Shown: positions 26,190 through 36,649, counted from the stretch's first letter. The stretch is DNA of 64,000 nt from Pseudomonas viridiflava (GCF_900580675.1 NZ_UTBG01000012.1:21593-85592); one strand, 5' to 3'. The notes: generated by a model from the letters alone, not told the origin. A program made the numbers and translations.

Positions 26190-27206
26190 TCAGCGCTCGA
26201 CCGGCACCGACAGCGCGGCGTTGCCCAGGGGATGGGTGCGTGCCGCGAAAAACTTCAACTCCACATTGATGCCGTCGAACAACTGCGAATACCGGCGCTT
26301 CTGCTGACGAATAAAGCCGTCGCTGCGGCCCGATACCGAGATCGCCAGGGTCGCAGGTCTGGCTTGGCGAATCGCATCCACCAGGTGTTGATCCTGCGCG
26401 CCCAGGTCGTGGCCAAAGATGCACAGCGCGCCCTCATGGGTCAGCAATTGCTCATAGCAGAACGACAGGTAATCCGAGCTGCGGATGGTCTTGAGCTTCT
26501 CTTCGACCTTGCCTTCGCTGACAAACAACGGCACATCGTCCAGGGTCTTGATCGTGTTGTTGATCGCAAAGCTACTGAGCAAGGTGCTGTCGGTGCTCGG
26601 CAATTTGCGCGCGGTGCCGTCCAGGTTGCGCACCAGGTGCAGGCCGCCATGCAGGTAGAGAATGCGCGTGGCGTCGGTGCGTGTGTTGCGCAGGTCGAAG
26701 CTGGCATCGGCGCTGCGGAACAGGTCGTCGATGCCCGGGGTGTGCAGGATCGCCCAGTAGTTGAGCAGGTCGTAATTGGTGGTAAAGACGCTGGCGTAAT
26801 TGCCCAACTCCGCGTTGATCGTCGCCAGCGTTGACGGCTGCACCAGGCGCCACGGAATGTGCACCGCGTGGATGGTGTTGATCAGCGCTTCCTTGATCGC
26901 GTAATAGCGATTGCGCGGCGCCGCCGAGCTGACCGCCAGGGCCTTGTTGACCCGGCTGGTGGTTTTCAACGCGCCCAGGGCCTGCTCGAAACTGCGGGTT
27001 TGCAGGGCGTCAAAGACGCTGAGTTCGGACTGGCCGAGGGGCTTTTCTTCGACCGTGCGTGCGTTTTCGAACAGCGAGTCGTAGGCAAAGTCTTCCCAAA
27101 TCACCCGGCTGGCGCCGTTGCCGATCAGAATCCCACTGAACGCGGTGGAGCTGCGCAGCGCGCTCCAGTCTTCAAGGTGGGCGTCTATATCCTGGAAATC
27201 CTTCAT
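26190..27206 (-). CDS. DUF4917 family protein with SIR2-like features
   Basis: A protein of 338 residues. I recognise the DUF4917 family. Features recalling the SIR2-like NAD-binding fold are an early glycine motif (GILIGNGAS, near residue 28), VFTTNYDLLNYWA (near 140-153), and ILYLHGGLHLV (near 183), with a late LCIFGHDLGAQDQHLVDAI segment. No membrane segment and no second domain. It could be an NAD-dependent enzyme or NADase; activity is inferred from motif order only. It is separated from the sigma operon by 142 nt and stands alone. Confidence 0.75.
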   Translation of the reverse strand: MKDFQDIDAHLEDWSALRSSTAFSGILIGNGASRVIWEDFAYDSLFENARTVEEKPLGQSELSVFDALQTRSFEQALGALKTTSRVNKALAVSSAAPRNRYYAIKEALINTIHAVHIPWRLVQPSTLATINAELGNYASVFTTNYDLLNYWAILHTPGIDDLFRSADASFDLRNTRTDATRILYLHGGLHLVRNLDGTARKLPSTDSTLLSSFAINNTIKTLDDVPLFVSEGKVEEKLKTIRSSDYLSFCYEQLLTHEGALCIFGHDLGAQDQHLVDAIRQARPATLAISVSGRSDGFIRQQKRRYSQLFDGINVELKFFAARTHPLGNAALSVPVER

Positions 27207-27331
27207 TGCGGCGGGTCTACTCGAAATCGGCTGGACGGTGACTTTATCACGAGCGGGCGTTGATCCTGATCAAGATGCCGTAGGCAGGTGGGGTCGATGC
27301 TGTAGGCATAACCGTCATCCGAGGATTCGCC

Positions 27332-28480
<1,149 letters not shown>

Positions 28481-28494
28481 AAGGGGCAGTCGCA

Positions 28495-28562
28495 CGCTGC
28501 AAGCGGTAAGCTACAAGCCGAAGCGCATTCAACTTGAGCATGAAGCTTGCGGCTTGCCGCTG
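28495..28562. repeat. Imperfect palindromic repeat of the GCTTGCGGCTTGC type
   Basis: Left arm CGCTGCAAGCGGTAAGCTAC and right arm GAAGCTTGCGGCTTGCCGCT form an imperfect inverted repeat in the gap between two genes. It differs from the GTGGGAGC REPs in this window and resembles a second pseudomonad intergenic repeat class. Confidence 0.5.
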
Positions 28563-28572
28563 AGGTCCCCTT

Positions 28573-29247
28573 ATGAGAGTTCTGTTATTCGGTGCCACCG
28601 GCATGGTCGGCCAGGGCGTCCTGCGCGAGTGCCTGCTGGCTGCGGATGTGCAGGAAGTGGTGGCCGTCGGCCGCACACCCCTGACCCAGGAACACGGCAA
28701 GCTGCACCAGGTGTTGCACAGCGACATGCTGGATTTCCAACCCCTGGAAAACCTGCTGCAAGGTTTCGACGCGTGTTTCTTCTGCCTCGGGGTTTCGTCG
28801 GCAGGCATGAATGAAACCCGGTACACCCACCTCACGTATGACCTGACGCTGGTGGCCGCCAGCACCCTGGCGCGGCTCAACCCGCAGATGACTTTTATCT
28901 ATGTGTCCGGCGCCGGTACGGACAGCTCCGAGGCGGGCAAGTCGATGTGGGCGCGGGTCAAGGGCAAGACCGAGAATGCCTTGCTGCGCCTGCCATTCAA
29001 GGCGGTGTACCTGTTTCGGCCTGGGGTGATCCAGCCGCTGCATGGCGTGCGCTCGAAGACGCCTTTGTATCAATCCTTCTATTCCGTGCTCGGGCCGGTG
29101 CTGTCGTTGGTGCGTCGGGTCAAGCCGGGCTGGGTGGTGAGCACCGAGACCGTTGGCCGGGCGATGTTGGCGGCCGTACGCAATGGCGCGCCGCAAGCGG
29201 TGGTGGAGCAGGCCGAAATCAATCGCCTGGCTACCGAGCGCGCCTGA
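28573..29247 (+). CDS. NAD(P)-binding Rossmann-fold protein (atypical SDR)
   Basis: A protein of 224 residues with N-terminal dinucleotide motif VLLFGATGMVGQGVLREC (GATGxxG), AVGRTPL, CFFCLGVSSAGM, and a central FIYVSGAGTD in place of the usual catalytic Tyr-x-x-x-Lys. Resembles NmrA/HIM1-like sugar-nucleotide-epimerase relatives. Its TGA overlaps the ATG of the following LysR gene (TGATG), implying co-translation. Substrate unknown. Confidence 0.8.
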   Translation: MRVLLFGATGMVGQGVLRECLLAADVQEVVAVGRTPLTQEHGKLHQVLHSDMLDFQPLENLLQGFDACFFCLGVSSAGMNETRYTHLTYDLTLVAASTLARLNPQMTFIYVSGAGTDSSEAGKSMWARVKGKTENALLRLPFKAVYLFRPGVIQPLHGVRSKTPLYQSFYSVLGPVLSLVRRVKPGWVVSTETVGRAMLAAVRNGAPQAVVEQAEINRLATERA

Positions 29248-30155
29248 TGTTGCACAAAAGCCTGGTGCGGCGCCTGGATCTGATCACCCTGCAACTGTTC
29301 GTCGCCGTGTTTGAAGAGGGCACCCTGACCCGCGCCGCCGCCCGCGAAGCCATCGCCGTGTCAGCCGCCAGCAAGCGTTTGATGGAGTTGGAGCAGGTGT
29401 TGGGTGTGAGCCTGTTCGTGCGCCGGGCCAAGGGCATGGACCTGACCGCAGCCGGTGAAACCCTGCTGCACCATGCCCGGCAGATGCTGTTCAACGTGGA
29501 AAAAATGGGCCTGGAACTCGGCGAGCACAGCCATGGCGTGCGCGGGTATGTGCGGATGCTGGCCAATTTGTCGGCGATCATTCAGTTCCTTCCGGAAGAT
29601 CTGCGGGATTTTTCCGCGTTACATCCCGAAGTCAAAACCGACCTCGAAGAACGCCCCAGCAACGGGGTGGTGCAGGGCGTGCTGGATGGGGTGGCGGACC
29701 TCGGGATCTGCTCCAGCGACACCGACACCAAAGGCCTGCCCAGCGTGATTTATCGCCACGACAAACTGGTAGTGCTGATGCCTGCGGATCACCCGTTGGC
29801 GACACGCGAATCCCTGGCCTTCGCCGAAACCCTTGGCAGCGACTACGTCGGCCTGCACGCCGCCAGCTCGATCAACATGCGCACCCACGCCGCCGCGCGC
29901 GAGGCGGGCAAAATGTTGCGCCTGCGCATCCATGTACCGGGGTTTGATGCGATGTGCCGGATGGTCCAGGCCAATATGGGCATCGGCATCCTGCCGCAAA
30001 AGGCCTATGAACTGTTTGGCCGCGCCCTGGGTTTGCACGCCGTGCCGTTGACGGATGCGTGGTCCGATCGCAGCCTGATCCTGGTGGTACGCGACGTGGC
30101 GCAGTTGTCGCCGGTGAGCCGATTGTTGTTCGATGCCTTGGGCGTTCGCGTTTAG
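29247..30155 (+). CDS. LysR-family transcriptional regulator
   Basis: A regulator of 302 residues. HTH: LQLFVAVFEEGTLTRAAAREAIAVSAASKRLMELEQVLGVSLFVR; effector domain from residue about 90. A much longer frame exists upstream, but the HTH starts 10 residues after the ATG at 29247, which overlaps the previous stop. It precedes, by 88 nt and in the same direction, the CoA-transferase/lyase/MFS genes that it probably controls. Confidence 0.87.
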   Translation: MLHKSLVRRLDLITLQLFVAVFEEGTLTRAAAREAIAVSAASKRLMELEQVLGVSLFVRRAKGMDLTAAGETLLHHARQMLFNVEKMGLELGEHSHGVRGYVRMLANLSAIIQFLPEDLRDFSALHPEVKTDLEERPSNGVVQGVLDGVADLGICSSDTDTKGLPSVIYRHDKLVVLMPADHPLATRESLAFAETLGSDYVGLHAASSINMRTHAAAREAGKMLRLRIHVPGFDAMCRMVQANMGIGILPQKAYELFGRALGLHAVPLTDAWSDRSLILVVRDVAQLSPVSRLLFDALGVRV

Positions 30156-30243
30156 CGAACGCTCGTTGCCAACTGACGGTTGGATTTTACCTTGCGCTGT
30201 CCTCTAGCCTTGGCCGCACATCCAAGAATAAGAGGTACACCCC

Positions 30244-31437
30244 ATGACGGCTCCCCTGAGCGGCATCAAGGTGATCGAAATCGGCACCCTGATTGCTGCG
30301 CCGTTCGCCGCCCGGCTGATGGGCGAATTCGGCGCCGAGGTGATCAAGATCGAGGCCATGGGCCAGGGCGATCCGCTTCGCAAATGGCGAAAGCTGCACG
30401 AAGGCACGTCGCTGTGGTGGTACCTGCAATCGCGTAACAAGAAGTCCCTGGCGCTGGATCTCAAGTCCGCCGAGGGCCTGAGCCTGATCAAGCAACTGCT
30501 CGGCGATGCCGACGTGCTGATCGAAAACCTGCGCCCCGGCGGCCTGGAAAAACTCGGCCTGGGCTGGGAGGTGTTGCACGCCCTCAACCCCAAGCTGACC
30601 CTGGTGCGCATCTCCGGCTACGGCCAGACCGGCCCTTACCGCGACCGCCCAGGCTTTGGCGCGATCGGCGAGGCCATGGGTGGCATTCGCTACACCACCG
30701 GCAACCCGGATTCGCCCCCGGCCCGGGTCGGCGTGAGCCTGGGCGATTCGCTGGCGTCACTGCATGGCGTGATCGGCGCGCTGATGTCGCTGCTGCGGGT
30801 CAAGACCGGCCAGGGTGATGGGCAGATTGTCGACGTGTCGCTGGCTGAAAGCGTGTTCAACCTGATGGAAAGCCTGGTGCCCGAATACGACATGCTCGGC
30901 CATGTGCGTGAACGCAGCGGCGGCGCCTTGCCGGGTATCGCGCCCTCCAACACCTACCTGACCGCCGACGGCGCCTATGTGGTGATCGCCGGCAACAGCG
31001 ACCCGATCTACAAGCGCCTGATGACCACCATTGGCCGCGCCGACCTGGCCGAAGCGCCTGAATTCGCCCACAACGATGGCCGCGCAGCGAAGAGTGGTTT
31101 GCTGGATGCCGCGATCACCCACTGGACCAGCAGCCTGCCCATCGACCAGGTGCTCAGCGCCCTGGAGGCCGCCGAAGTACCGGCCGGGCGCATCTACTCG
31201 GTGGCCGATATCGTCAGCGACCCGCACTACCAGGCGCGCGACATGCTGCTCAATGCCGAGTTGCCCGGTGGCGTATCCGTGAAGATGCCCGGCATCGTGC
31301 CCAAGCTTTCCGAGACCCCCGGTGGCGTGAACTGGCAAGGCCCGACGCTGGGCCAGCACACTGACGACATCCTCGGCAGCCTGGGCCTGACGGTGGCCGA
31401 TATCCAACGCCTGAAAACCTGCGGAGTGGTGCAATGA
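30244..31437 (+). CDS. Family III CoA-transferase (CaiB/BaiF)
   Basis: Transfers CoA between acyl groups, 397 residues. KVIEIGTLIAAPFAARLMGEFGAEVIKIE is the CaiB N-terminal block; RNKKSLALDLKSAEG, NLRPGGLEKLGLG, ISGYGQTGPYRDRPGFG and GDGQIVDVSLAESVFNL follow. In formyl-CoA transferase the catalytic Asp sits in the last block; here that place appears to hold Glu (SLAESV), which several bacterial homologs also show. The last 4 nt overlap the lyase gene. Probably charges a hydroxy-dicarboxylic acid with CoA. Confidence 0.88.
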   Translation: MTAPLSGIKVIEIGTLIAAPFAARLMGEFGAEVIKIEAMGQGDPLRKWRKLHEGTSLWWYLQSRNKKSLALDLKSAEGLSLIKQLLGDADVLIENLRPGGLEKLGLGWEVLHALNPKLTLVRISGYGQTGPYRDRPGFGAIGEAMGGIRYTTGNPDSPPARVGVSLGDSLASLHGVIGALMSLLRVKTGQGDGQIVDVSLAESVFNLMESLVPEYDMLGHVRERSGGALPGIAPSNTYLTADGAYVVIAGNSDPIYKRLMTTIGRADLAEAPEFAHNDGRAAKSGLLDAAITHWTSSLPIDQVLSALEAAEVPAGRIYSVADIVSDPHYQARDMLLNAELPGGVSVKMPGIVPKLSETPGGVNWQGPTLGQHTDDILGSLGLTVADIQRLKTCGVVQ

Positions 31438-32375
31438 TCACTGATTATTCCGACCCGCTGATCGTGCAGGAAGTGTCCCCGCGCGACGGCCTGCAAATCG
31501 AGCCGACCTGGGTTGAGACTGCCGACAAGATCGCCCTGATCGACCAGCTTTCATTGGCCGGTTTTTCGCGTATCGAAGCCGGTTCGTTTGTCTCGCCCAA
31601 AGCCATCCCGGCCTTGCGTGATGGCGAACAAGTGTTCCAGGGCATTCAGCGCGCACCCGGCGTGATCTACGTGGCGTTGATCCCCAACCTCAAAGGCGCC
31701 CAGCGCGCCATCGAGTCGCGTGCGGACGAGCTGAACCTGGTGATGTCCGCCAGCCAGACCCACAACCTGGCGAATATGCGCATGCGCTGCGAGGCGTCGT
31801 TGGCAGCGTTTGGCGACATTGTCAGTTTTGCCGCCGAGCACCCGGTGCGGCTCAATGGCAGCATTGCCACCACCTTTGGCTGCCCGTTCGAAGGCAAGAT
31901 CGATGAAGACCGCGTGCTGCAGATTGTCGACGCTTATCTGGAACTGGGCATCCAGGGCATCAGCCTGGCCGACACCACCGGCATGGCCAATCCGCGCCAG
32001 GTCGAACGGCTGGTCAAGCGTGTGTTGCAGCGCGTGCCCGCCGGTGACCTGACGTTGCATTTTCACAACACCCGCGGCCAGGGTTTGTGCAACGTGCTGG
32101 CCGCCTACGAAGCCGGCGCCCGACGTTTTGACGCAGCCCTCGGCGGCTTGGGTGGCTGCCCGTTTGCGCCGGGCGCGTCGGGCAATATCTGCACCGAAGA
32201 TTTGGTCAACCTATGCGAGGAGGTCGGGATTCACACCGGAATCGACCTGCCGCATTTGCTGGACATGTCCCGCCGCTTACCGGCCTTGCTCGGCCACGAG
32301 CTGCCCGGCCAAGTGGCCAAAGCCGGGCGCAACTGCGATTTGCATCCGCCACCGGCTTACATCGCCACGCTGTAA
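31434..32375 (+). CDS. HMG-CoA-lyase-type acyl-CoA lyase
   Basis: DRE-TIM metallolyase of 313 residues. VQEVSPRDGLQIEP (metal/catalytic Arg-Asp), HFHNTRGQGL (His-x-His metal ligands), and GGLGGCPFAPGASGN with the catalytic Cys of HMG-CoA lyase. Cleaves 3-hydroxy-3-methylglutaryl-CoA or a similar tertiary hydroxyacyl-CoA such as citramalyl-CoA. The ATGA overlap with the CoA-transferase indicates sequential steps: activation, then cleavage. Confidence 0.88.
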   Translation: MITDYSDPLIVQEVSPRDGLQIEPTWVETADKIALIDQLSLAGFSRIEAGSFVSPKAIPALRDGEQVFQGIQRAPGVIYVALIPNLKGAQRAIESRADELNLVMSASQTHNLANMRMRCEASLAAFGDIVSFAAEHPVRLNGSIATTFGCPFEGKIDEDRVLQIVDAYLELGIQGISLADTTGMANPRQVERLVKRVLQRVPAGDLTLHFHNTRGQGLCNVLAAYEAGARRFDAALGGLGGCPFAPGASGNICTEDLVNLCEEVGIHTGIDLPHLLDMSRRLPALLGHELPGQVAKAGRNCDLHPPPAYIATL

Positions 32376-32435
32376 CGCCGCACCAGACAACAAAAACAAT
32401 CGGGCGCCTGTGAGCAGCCCGCTGGAGAGAAACCC

Positions 32436-33767
32436 ATGAGCACTAATACGTTGGAGGCCGGCGCGCGCCCTGCCGCTGAAATCGATGCCGAAAAAGCCCT
32501 GGTCAGCAAGGTCGCCTGGCGCCTGATGCCGCTGATCATGGTGTGTTACCTGTTCGCGTTTTTTGACCGCATCAACATCAGCTTTGCCAAGTTCCAACTG
32601 CAAGCTGACTTGAGCCTGAGCGACACCGCCTATGGCCTGGGCGCCGGGTTGTTTGTGGTGGGTTACGTGATCTTCGAAGTGCCGAGCAACATGATGCTGT
32701 ACAAGGTCGGCGCGCGGCGCTGGATCGCACGAATCATGATGTCGTGGGGCCTGGCCACGGCGGCGATGGTGTTTGTCACGGCCGAATGGCAGTTCTATGG
32801 CCTGCGCTTCATCATCGGCGCGATGGAGGCGGGCTTTGCGCCCGGCGTGCTGTATTACCTGACGCTGTGGTTCCCGCAGCATTTCCGTGGACGCATCACC
32901 TCGATGCTGTTCCTCGCCTCTGCATTCGCCGGTTTGGTCGGCGCGCCGTTCTCCGGCCTGGTGCTGGAGCACCTCGACGGCGTGCTGCAGATGCGCGGCT
33001 GGCACTGGTTGTTCCTGCTCGGCGGTTTGCCGTGCATTGGATTGGGGTTGCTGGTGTTGATGTTGCTCAAGGACCGTATCGAAGACGCGCACTGGCTAAC
33101 GTCCGCCGAGAGGGCCTTGTTGTCGAGCCGCATCGCCAAGCATGAGCCGAACCAGCACGGCGGCTCGCTGCTGTCGGCGATTCGTATTCCAGGCTTCTTG
33201 ATGCTCGGGTTTATCTACTTTCTGATCCAGGTGGCGTCCTACGGCCTGAACTTCTGGGCTCCGCAACTGATCCGCAGCGCCGGCACCCAGAGCCCGGTGA
33301 TGATCGGCTTGCTCACCGCCATTCCGTATGTGTGTGGCGCGATCAGCATGGTGGTGATCGGGCGGTTGTCGGATGCCACCGGCGAGCGTCGCAAGTTCGT
33401 CTGTGGCCTGGTGGTGCTCGGCGCGGTGGGCTTCTTCTGTGCCGGGATCTTTGCCGACCACACCACCTTCCTGATCATCGCCCTGGGCATGTTGGGTGCC
33501 GGCATCATTGCCTCTATCCCGACCTTCTGGACCCTGCCACCCAAATTGCTGGCCGGCGCGGGTGCCGGTGCAGCGGGCGGGATTGCGGTGATCAATACCC
33601 TCGGGCAGTTCGGCGGGATCGTCAGCCCGGTGATGGTCGGGCGGATCAAAGACCTTACCGGCAGCACCACCCCGGCACTCTATGTGATTGGCGTATGCGC
33701 GCTGTTGGCGGCGGCGTTGCTGCTGTGGGGCCTGCCGCAAAAGCTGCGCACGCTGGACAAGGGCTGA
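32436..33767 (+). CDS. MFS transporter, anion:cation symporter family
   Basis: Twelve-helix organic-anion importer of 443 residues. The N-terminus KVAWRLMPLIMVCYLFAFFDRINISFAK and VGYVIFEVPSNMMLYKVGARRWIARIM are characteristic of the ACS family (phthalate, tartrate, hexuronate permeases). It follows the lyase gene by 60 nt with RBS GGAGAG before the ATG. Probably imports the acid that the CoA-transferase and lyase degrade. Confidence 0.9.
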   Translation: MSTNTLEAGARPAAEIDAEKALVSKVAWRLMPLIMVCYLFAFFDRINISFAKFQLQADLSLSDTAYGLGAGLFVVGYVIFEVPSNMMLYKVGARRWIARIMMSWGLATAAMVFVTAEWQFYGLRFIIGAMEAGFAPGVLYYLTLWFPQHFRGRITSMLFLASAFAGLVGAPFSGLVLEHLDGVLQMRGWHWLFLLGGLPCIGLGLLVLMLLKDRIEDAHWLTSAERALLSSRIAKHEPNQHGGSLLSAIRIPGFLMLGFIYFLIQVASYGLNFWAPQLIRSAGTQSPVMIGLLTAIPYVCGAISMVVIGRLSDATGERRKFVCGLVVLGAVGFFCAGIFADHTTFLIIALGMLGAGIIASIPTFWTLPPKLLAGAGAGAAGGIAVINTLGQFGGIVSPVMVGRIKDLTGSTTPALYVIGVCALLAAALLLWGLPQKLRTLDKG

Positions 33768-34256
33768 TCAGTTGGCGCTGGCCAATGCCGGAGCGGGCGT
33801 GGCGCTGAACTGAATCAACGCCACCCCGCCGATCAACAACAACGCCCCCAACACACGGGGCGTTGTCAGTTGGCGCTCCACCAGACCGAACAGGCCGAAG
33901 TGGTCGAGCAGCAGCGAGGCGAGAATCTGCCCGGCCATGGCCAGGGCAATAAACCCGGATGCCCCCAGCTTGGGCAGCAGCATCAACGCCAACGAGATAA
34001 AGCACACGCCAAACGCGCCACCGGCCCACATCCACAAGGGGGCCTTGGTGATAAACGCCAGGCTCGGCAGCGGCAAGCGCAGCGCCACGATCACCGGCAG
34101 CAAGACAACGATGCTGACCAGCAGCGACGCCAATGTGGCCCACAACGGATGACCGAGCCCGCGCCCAAGGTTGGCATTGATCGCACTTTGAAACGGCACC
34201 ACCGCGCCGGCGATCACCGCCAGTGCCAACAATCCCAGCCAATGCAACGTCGTCAT
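33768..34256 (-). CDS. DMT-type small membrane transporter (DUF606/YdcZ)
   Basis: A protein of 162 residues with five hydrophobic helices and the DUF606 pattern AGAVVPFQSAINANLGRGLGHPLWATLASLLVS in its first half. This family usually forms pairs or homodimers of half-size DMT transporters. Convergent with the MFS gene (4-nt gap) and divergent from a LysR gene 68 nt away, which is its likely regulator. Substrate unknown. Confidence 0.85.
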   Translation of the reverse strand: MTTLHWLGLLALAVIAGAVVPFQSAINANLGRGLGHPLWATLASLLVSIVVLLPVIVALRLPLPSLAFITKAPLWMWAGGAFGVCFISLALMLLPKLGASGFIALAMAGQILASLLLDHFGLFGLVERQLTTPRVLGALLLIGGVALIQFSATPAPALASAN

Positions 34257-34324
34257 CGTGAATCTCCCAAAGGTTTTGCTGGACTCTAGGCTATTCGTCG
34301 CGCAAATTTAAATTCCAAGTTCTT

Positions 34325-35239
34325 ATGATGAGCATGCAGCTGATGAATGATCTGCGCCGCATCGATCTCAACCTGTTGGTGATCCTCGACGCCTTGCTCG
34401 GTGAGCAACACGTCACCCGCGCCGCCGAGCGTTTGCACTTGAGTCAGCCCGCGGTCAGCCATGCGTTGGCACGCTTGCGCGACCTGCTGGGCGACCCCTT
34501 GCTGGTGCGCCAAGGCGGTACGCTGGTGCCGACCGCCCGCGCCCTGGAGTTGGCAGCCCCGCTGGCCGAGGCCCTGGCCCAGGTGCAGGCGCTGCTGGCG
34601 CCGAATCGGTTTGACCCGGCATCGGCCAAACGCCGGTTCCGCGTGGCGATGTCTGATTACAGCGCGGCGATTTTCCTGCCAAAATTAGTACGCGTCCTAC
34701 GCCATGAGGCGCCAGGCATCGACCTGCAGATCATCCAGACCAGCCGCGAAGGCATGGTCGACGGCGTGCTCAATGGCGATATCGACCTGGCTGCCGGGGT
34801 GTTCCCGGATATGCCCGCCGAACTGCGCACCACGCCCTTGTTCGAGGAGCATTACACCTGCCTGGTGGACCGCAGCAGCTTGCCGGAGCAGGGTTCTTTG
34901 GATCTGCCCACCTACCTGTCGCGGCCCCATGTACTGCTGGAAATGCGTGGCAGCGGCACCCCGGAAATCGAACGTGCGCTGACGGCGATTCGTGAGCGCC
35001 GGCACGTGGCGATCAGCCTGCCGCATTGGGGCGTGGCGCCGCAGTTGATCCAGGGTACGGACCTGATCCTGACGGTATCGTCGCGCGGCTTGCTGAACAT
35101 TGATCAGCAGCACCTGCTGGCGGTCCCGCCGCCGTTTCATATCCCCTCGTTTGCTTTTGAGTTGGCGTGGCATGCACGGCGCGGCGGCGATTCGGGGCTG
35201 CAGTGGTTGATGGGGCAGGTGCAGGGTGTTTTGAGTTAG
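34325..35239 (+). CDS. LysR-family transcriptional regulator
   Basis: A regulator of 304 residues. HTH: LNLLVILDALLGEQHVTRAAERLHLSQPAVSHALARLRDLLGDPLLVR, of the NodD/NahR-like subgroup. Several in-frame ATGs cluster at the start (34325, 34328, 34334, 34343) with no strong SD; the earliest is given, and MNDLRRID at 34343 is equally possible. The 68-nt divergent gap holds AATTTAAATT (34305-34314), a possible core of its site. Confidence 0.86.
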   Translation: MMSMQLMNDLRRIDLNLLVILDALLGEQHVTRAAERLHLSQPAVSHALARLRDLLGDPLLVRQGGTLVPTARALELAAPLAEALAQVQALLAPNRFDPASAKRRFRVAMSDYSAAIFLPKLVRVLRHEAPGIDLQIIQTSREGMVDGVLNGDIDLAAGVFPDMPAELRTTPLFEEHYTCLVDRSSLPEQGSLDLPTYLSRPHVLLEMRGSGTPEIERALTAIRERRHVAISLPHWGVAPQLIQGTDLILTVSSRGLLNIDQQHLLAVPPPFHIPSFAFELAWHARRGGDSGLQWLMGQVQGVLS

Positions 35240-35306
35240 CCACGATTGCACTCGCCGGCAGAACGTGCAGAATTCATGCACCTCACCGCCTGTCAGAGTC
35301 GCGCCC

Positions 35307-35948
35307 ATGACCCCATCGTTGCTGTTTGCAGTGCTTGCTTCGGGTTTCATCTACGGGATTACGCCAGGCCCTGGGGTGTTGGCCGTGTTCGGCATCGGCG
35401 CCGCCCGTGGCCGTCGCGCCGGGGCGGGGTTTTTGTGCGGGCATTTGCTGGGCGATGTGGTGTGGTGCAGCACTGCGTTGATTGCGATTGTGGGCGCGCG
35501 GGAAGTCGGCAGCAGTGCCTTTGATGTGCTGGGCGTGCTCAGTGGCCTGTACCTGTTCTGGCTCGGCTGGCGCGCCATCCGCACCCAGCGCCGCAGCAGC
35601 GACGCGCCCCAGGGCGCCGCACGGCATCCGTTCTGGCACGGCATCCTGTTCGGCCTGACCAACCCGAAGGCTTACCCGGTGGCCGTGGCGACCTTTACCG
35701 CGCTGCTGTCCAGCCGTGCCGAGTTGCTGACCTGGGCGATGCTCCCGTCGTTGATCTTCCTCAGCTTCATCGGCGGGCTGCTGGCCTACGCCATCCTGAT
35801 CGGCGTGGTGGGCGCCCAGCGGGTGCGCACGGTGTATCAGCGCCATGAAATCCTGATCACCAGACTCTGCGGCGTGATGTTCATCGGCTTCGCGATCAAT
35901 GCTCTGGCACACGCGCTGCCGGGGCTTTTCGGCACTAAACCCGCCTGA
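35307..35948 (+). CDS. LysE/RhtB-family amino-acid exporter
   Basis: Exporter of 213 residues with six helices. FIYGITPGPGVLAVFGIGAARGRRAG is the LysE/RhtB start, and FGLTNPKAYPVAVATF the central Asn-Pro-Lys block. The ATG at 35307 is chosen because the N-terminal helix begins four residues later. Transcribed after the LysR gene with a 67-nt gap. Amino-acid specificity cannot be told. Confidence 0.88.
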   Translation: MTPSLLFAVLASGFIYGITPGPGVLAVFGIGAARGRRAGAGFLCGHLLGDVVWCSTALIAIVGAREVGSSAFDVLGVLSGLYLFWLGWRAIRTQRRSSDAPQGAARHPFWHGILFGLTNPKAYPVAVATFTALLSSRAELLTWAMLPSLIFLSFIGGLLAYAILIGVVGAQRVRTVYQRHEILITRLCGVMFIGFAINALAHALPGLFGTKPA

Positions 35949-36067
35949 TGCAGCCATGACCGTTCGTCGCACTGGTGAGTTTTTTCTAAACCTTTGCCGC
36001 GCATAAAATTCGAATCCAGGGCGGGGTGTATTCCCCCGCACCTATTTTTACCCTGGAGGAACCCATC

Positions 36068-36595
36068 ATGAGCCGCATGGCTATCCGGTTACGCACCGCC
36101 AGTTTCGCGATGCTGCTGGGCCTCGGCGCCAGCAATGCTTTCGCCCAGTCGCCTGCTGAATTCATCGAGCAGGCTTCGGCCAAAGGTATGGCCGATATCG
36201 AAACCAGTCGCATGGCCCACGCCAAAACCTCGTCCCAGGAAATCAAGGATTACACCATCGAGGTGATCAACGAGCGGACCCTGGCCAACCAGCACTTGGC
36301 GGCCATCGCCAAGAAGCTCGACCTGTCGGTGGCGCCGCGCGAGAAAATCGTCGACAAGGCCGAAACCCTGATGCCCGAACTCAAGGATGGCGATTCCTTC
36401 GACGCCGCCTACACCGCGCAGCAGGTCAAGGAAAACGAAGACGCCATCGCCTTGTTCAAAAAAGAAGGCGCGGCGTCGAATGTGCCGGAAATAAAAGCGC
36501 TGGTGGATGAGACGCTGCCCAAGTTGGAGGAGCGTCTGCAGAAAGCCCGTGCCCTGGCGTCGACCTACGGTAAAGGTCATCAAGGCGAAGGTTAA
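36068..36595 (+). CDS. DUF4142 exported protein
   Basis: A protein of 175 residues with signal peptide (AMLLGLGASNAFA-QS) and a four-helix, ferritin-like DUF4142 domain: FIEQASAKGMADIETSRMAHAKTSSQEIKDYTIEVINERTLANQHLAAIAKK. SD TGGAGGAA lies 7 nt before the ATG. Stands alone before a terminator. Periplasmic; function unknown, relatives are often stress-induced. Confidence 0.87.
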   Translation: MSRMAIRLRTASFAMLLGLGASNAFAQSPAEFIEQASAKGMADIETSRMAHAKTSSQEIKDYTIEVINERTLANQHLAAIAKKLDLSVAPREKIVDKAETLMPELKDGDSFDAAYTAQQVKENEDAIALFKKEGAASNVPEIKALVDETLPKLEERLQKARALASTYGKGHQGEG

Positions 36596-36612
36596 GCCTG
36601 TTGCCTGATATG

Positions 36613-36649
36613 AAAAACGGCGGTTGGAGTTCATCCAACCGCCGTTTCT
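36613..36649. terminator. Rho-independent terminator, bidirectional
   Basis: AAACGGCGGTTGGA / TCCAACCGCCGTTT with loop GTTCA, flanked by A and T tracts, between the convergent DUF4142 and Fe/Cu permease genes. Confidence 0.88.
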
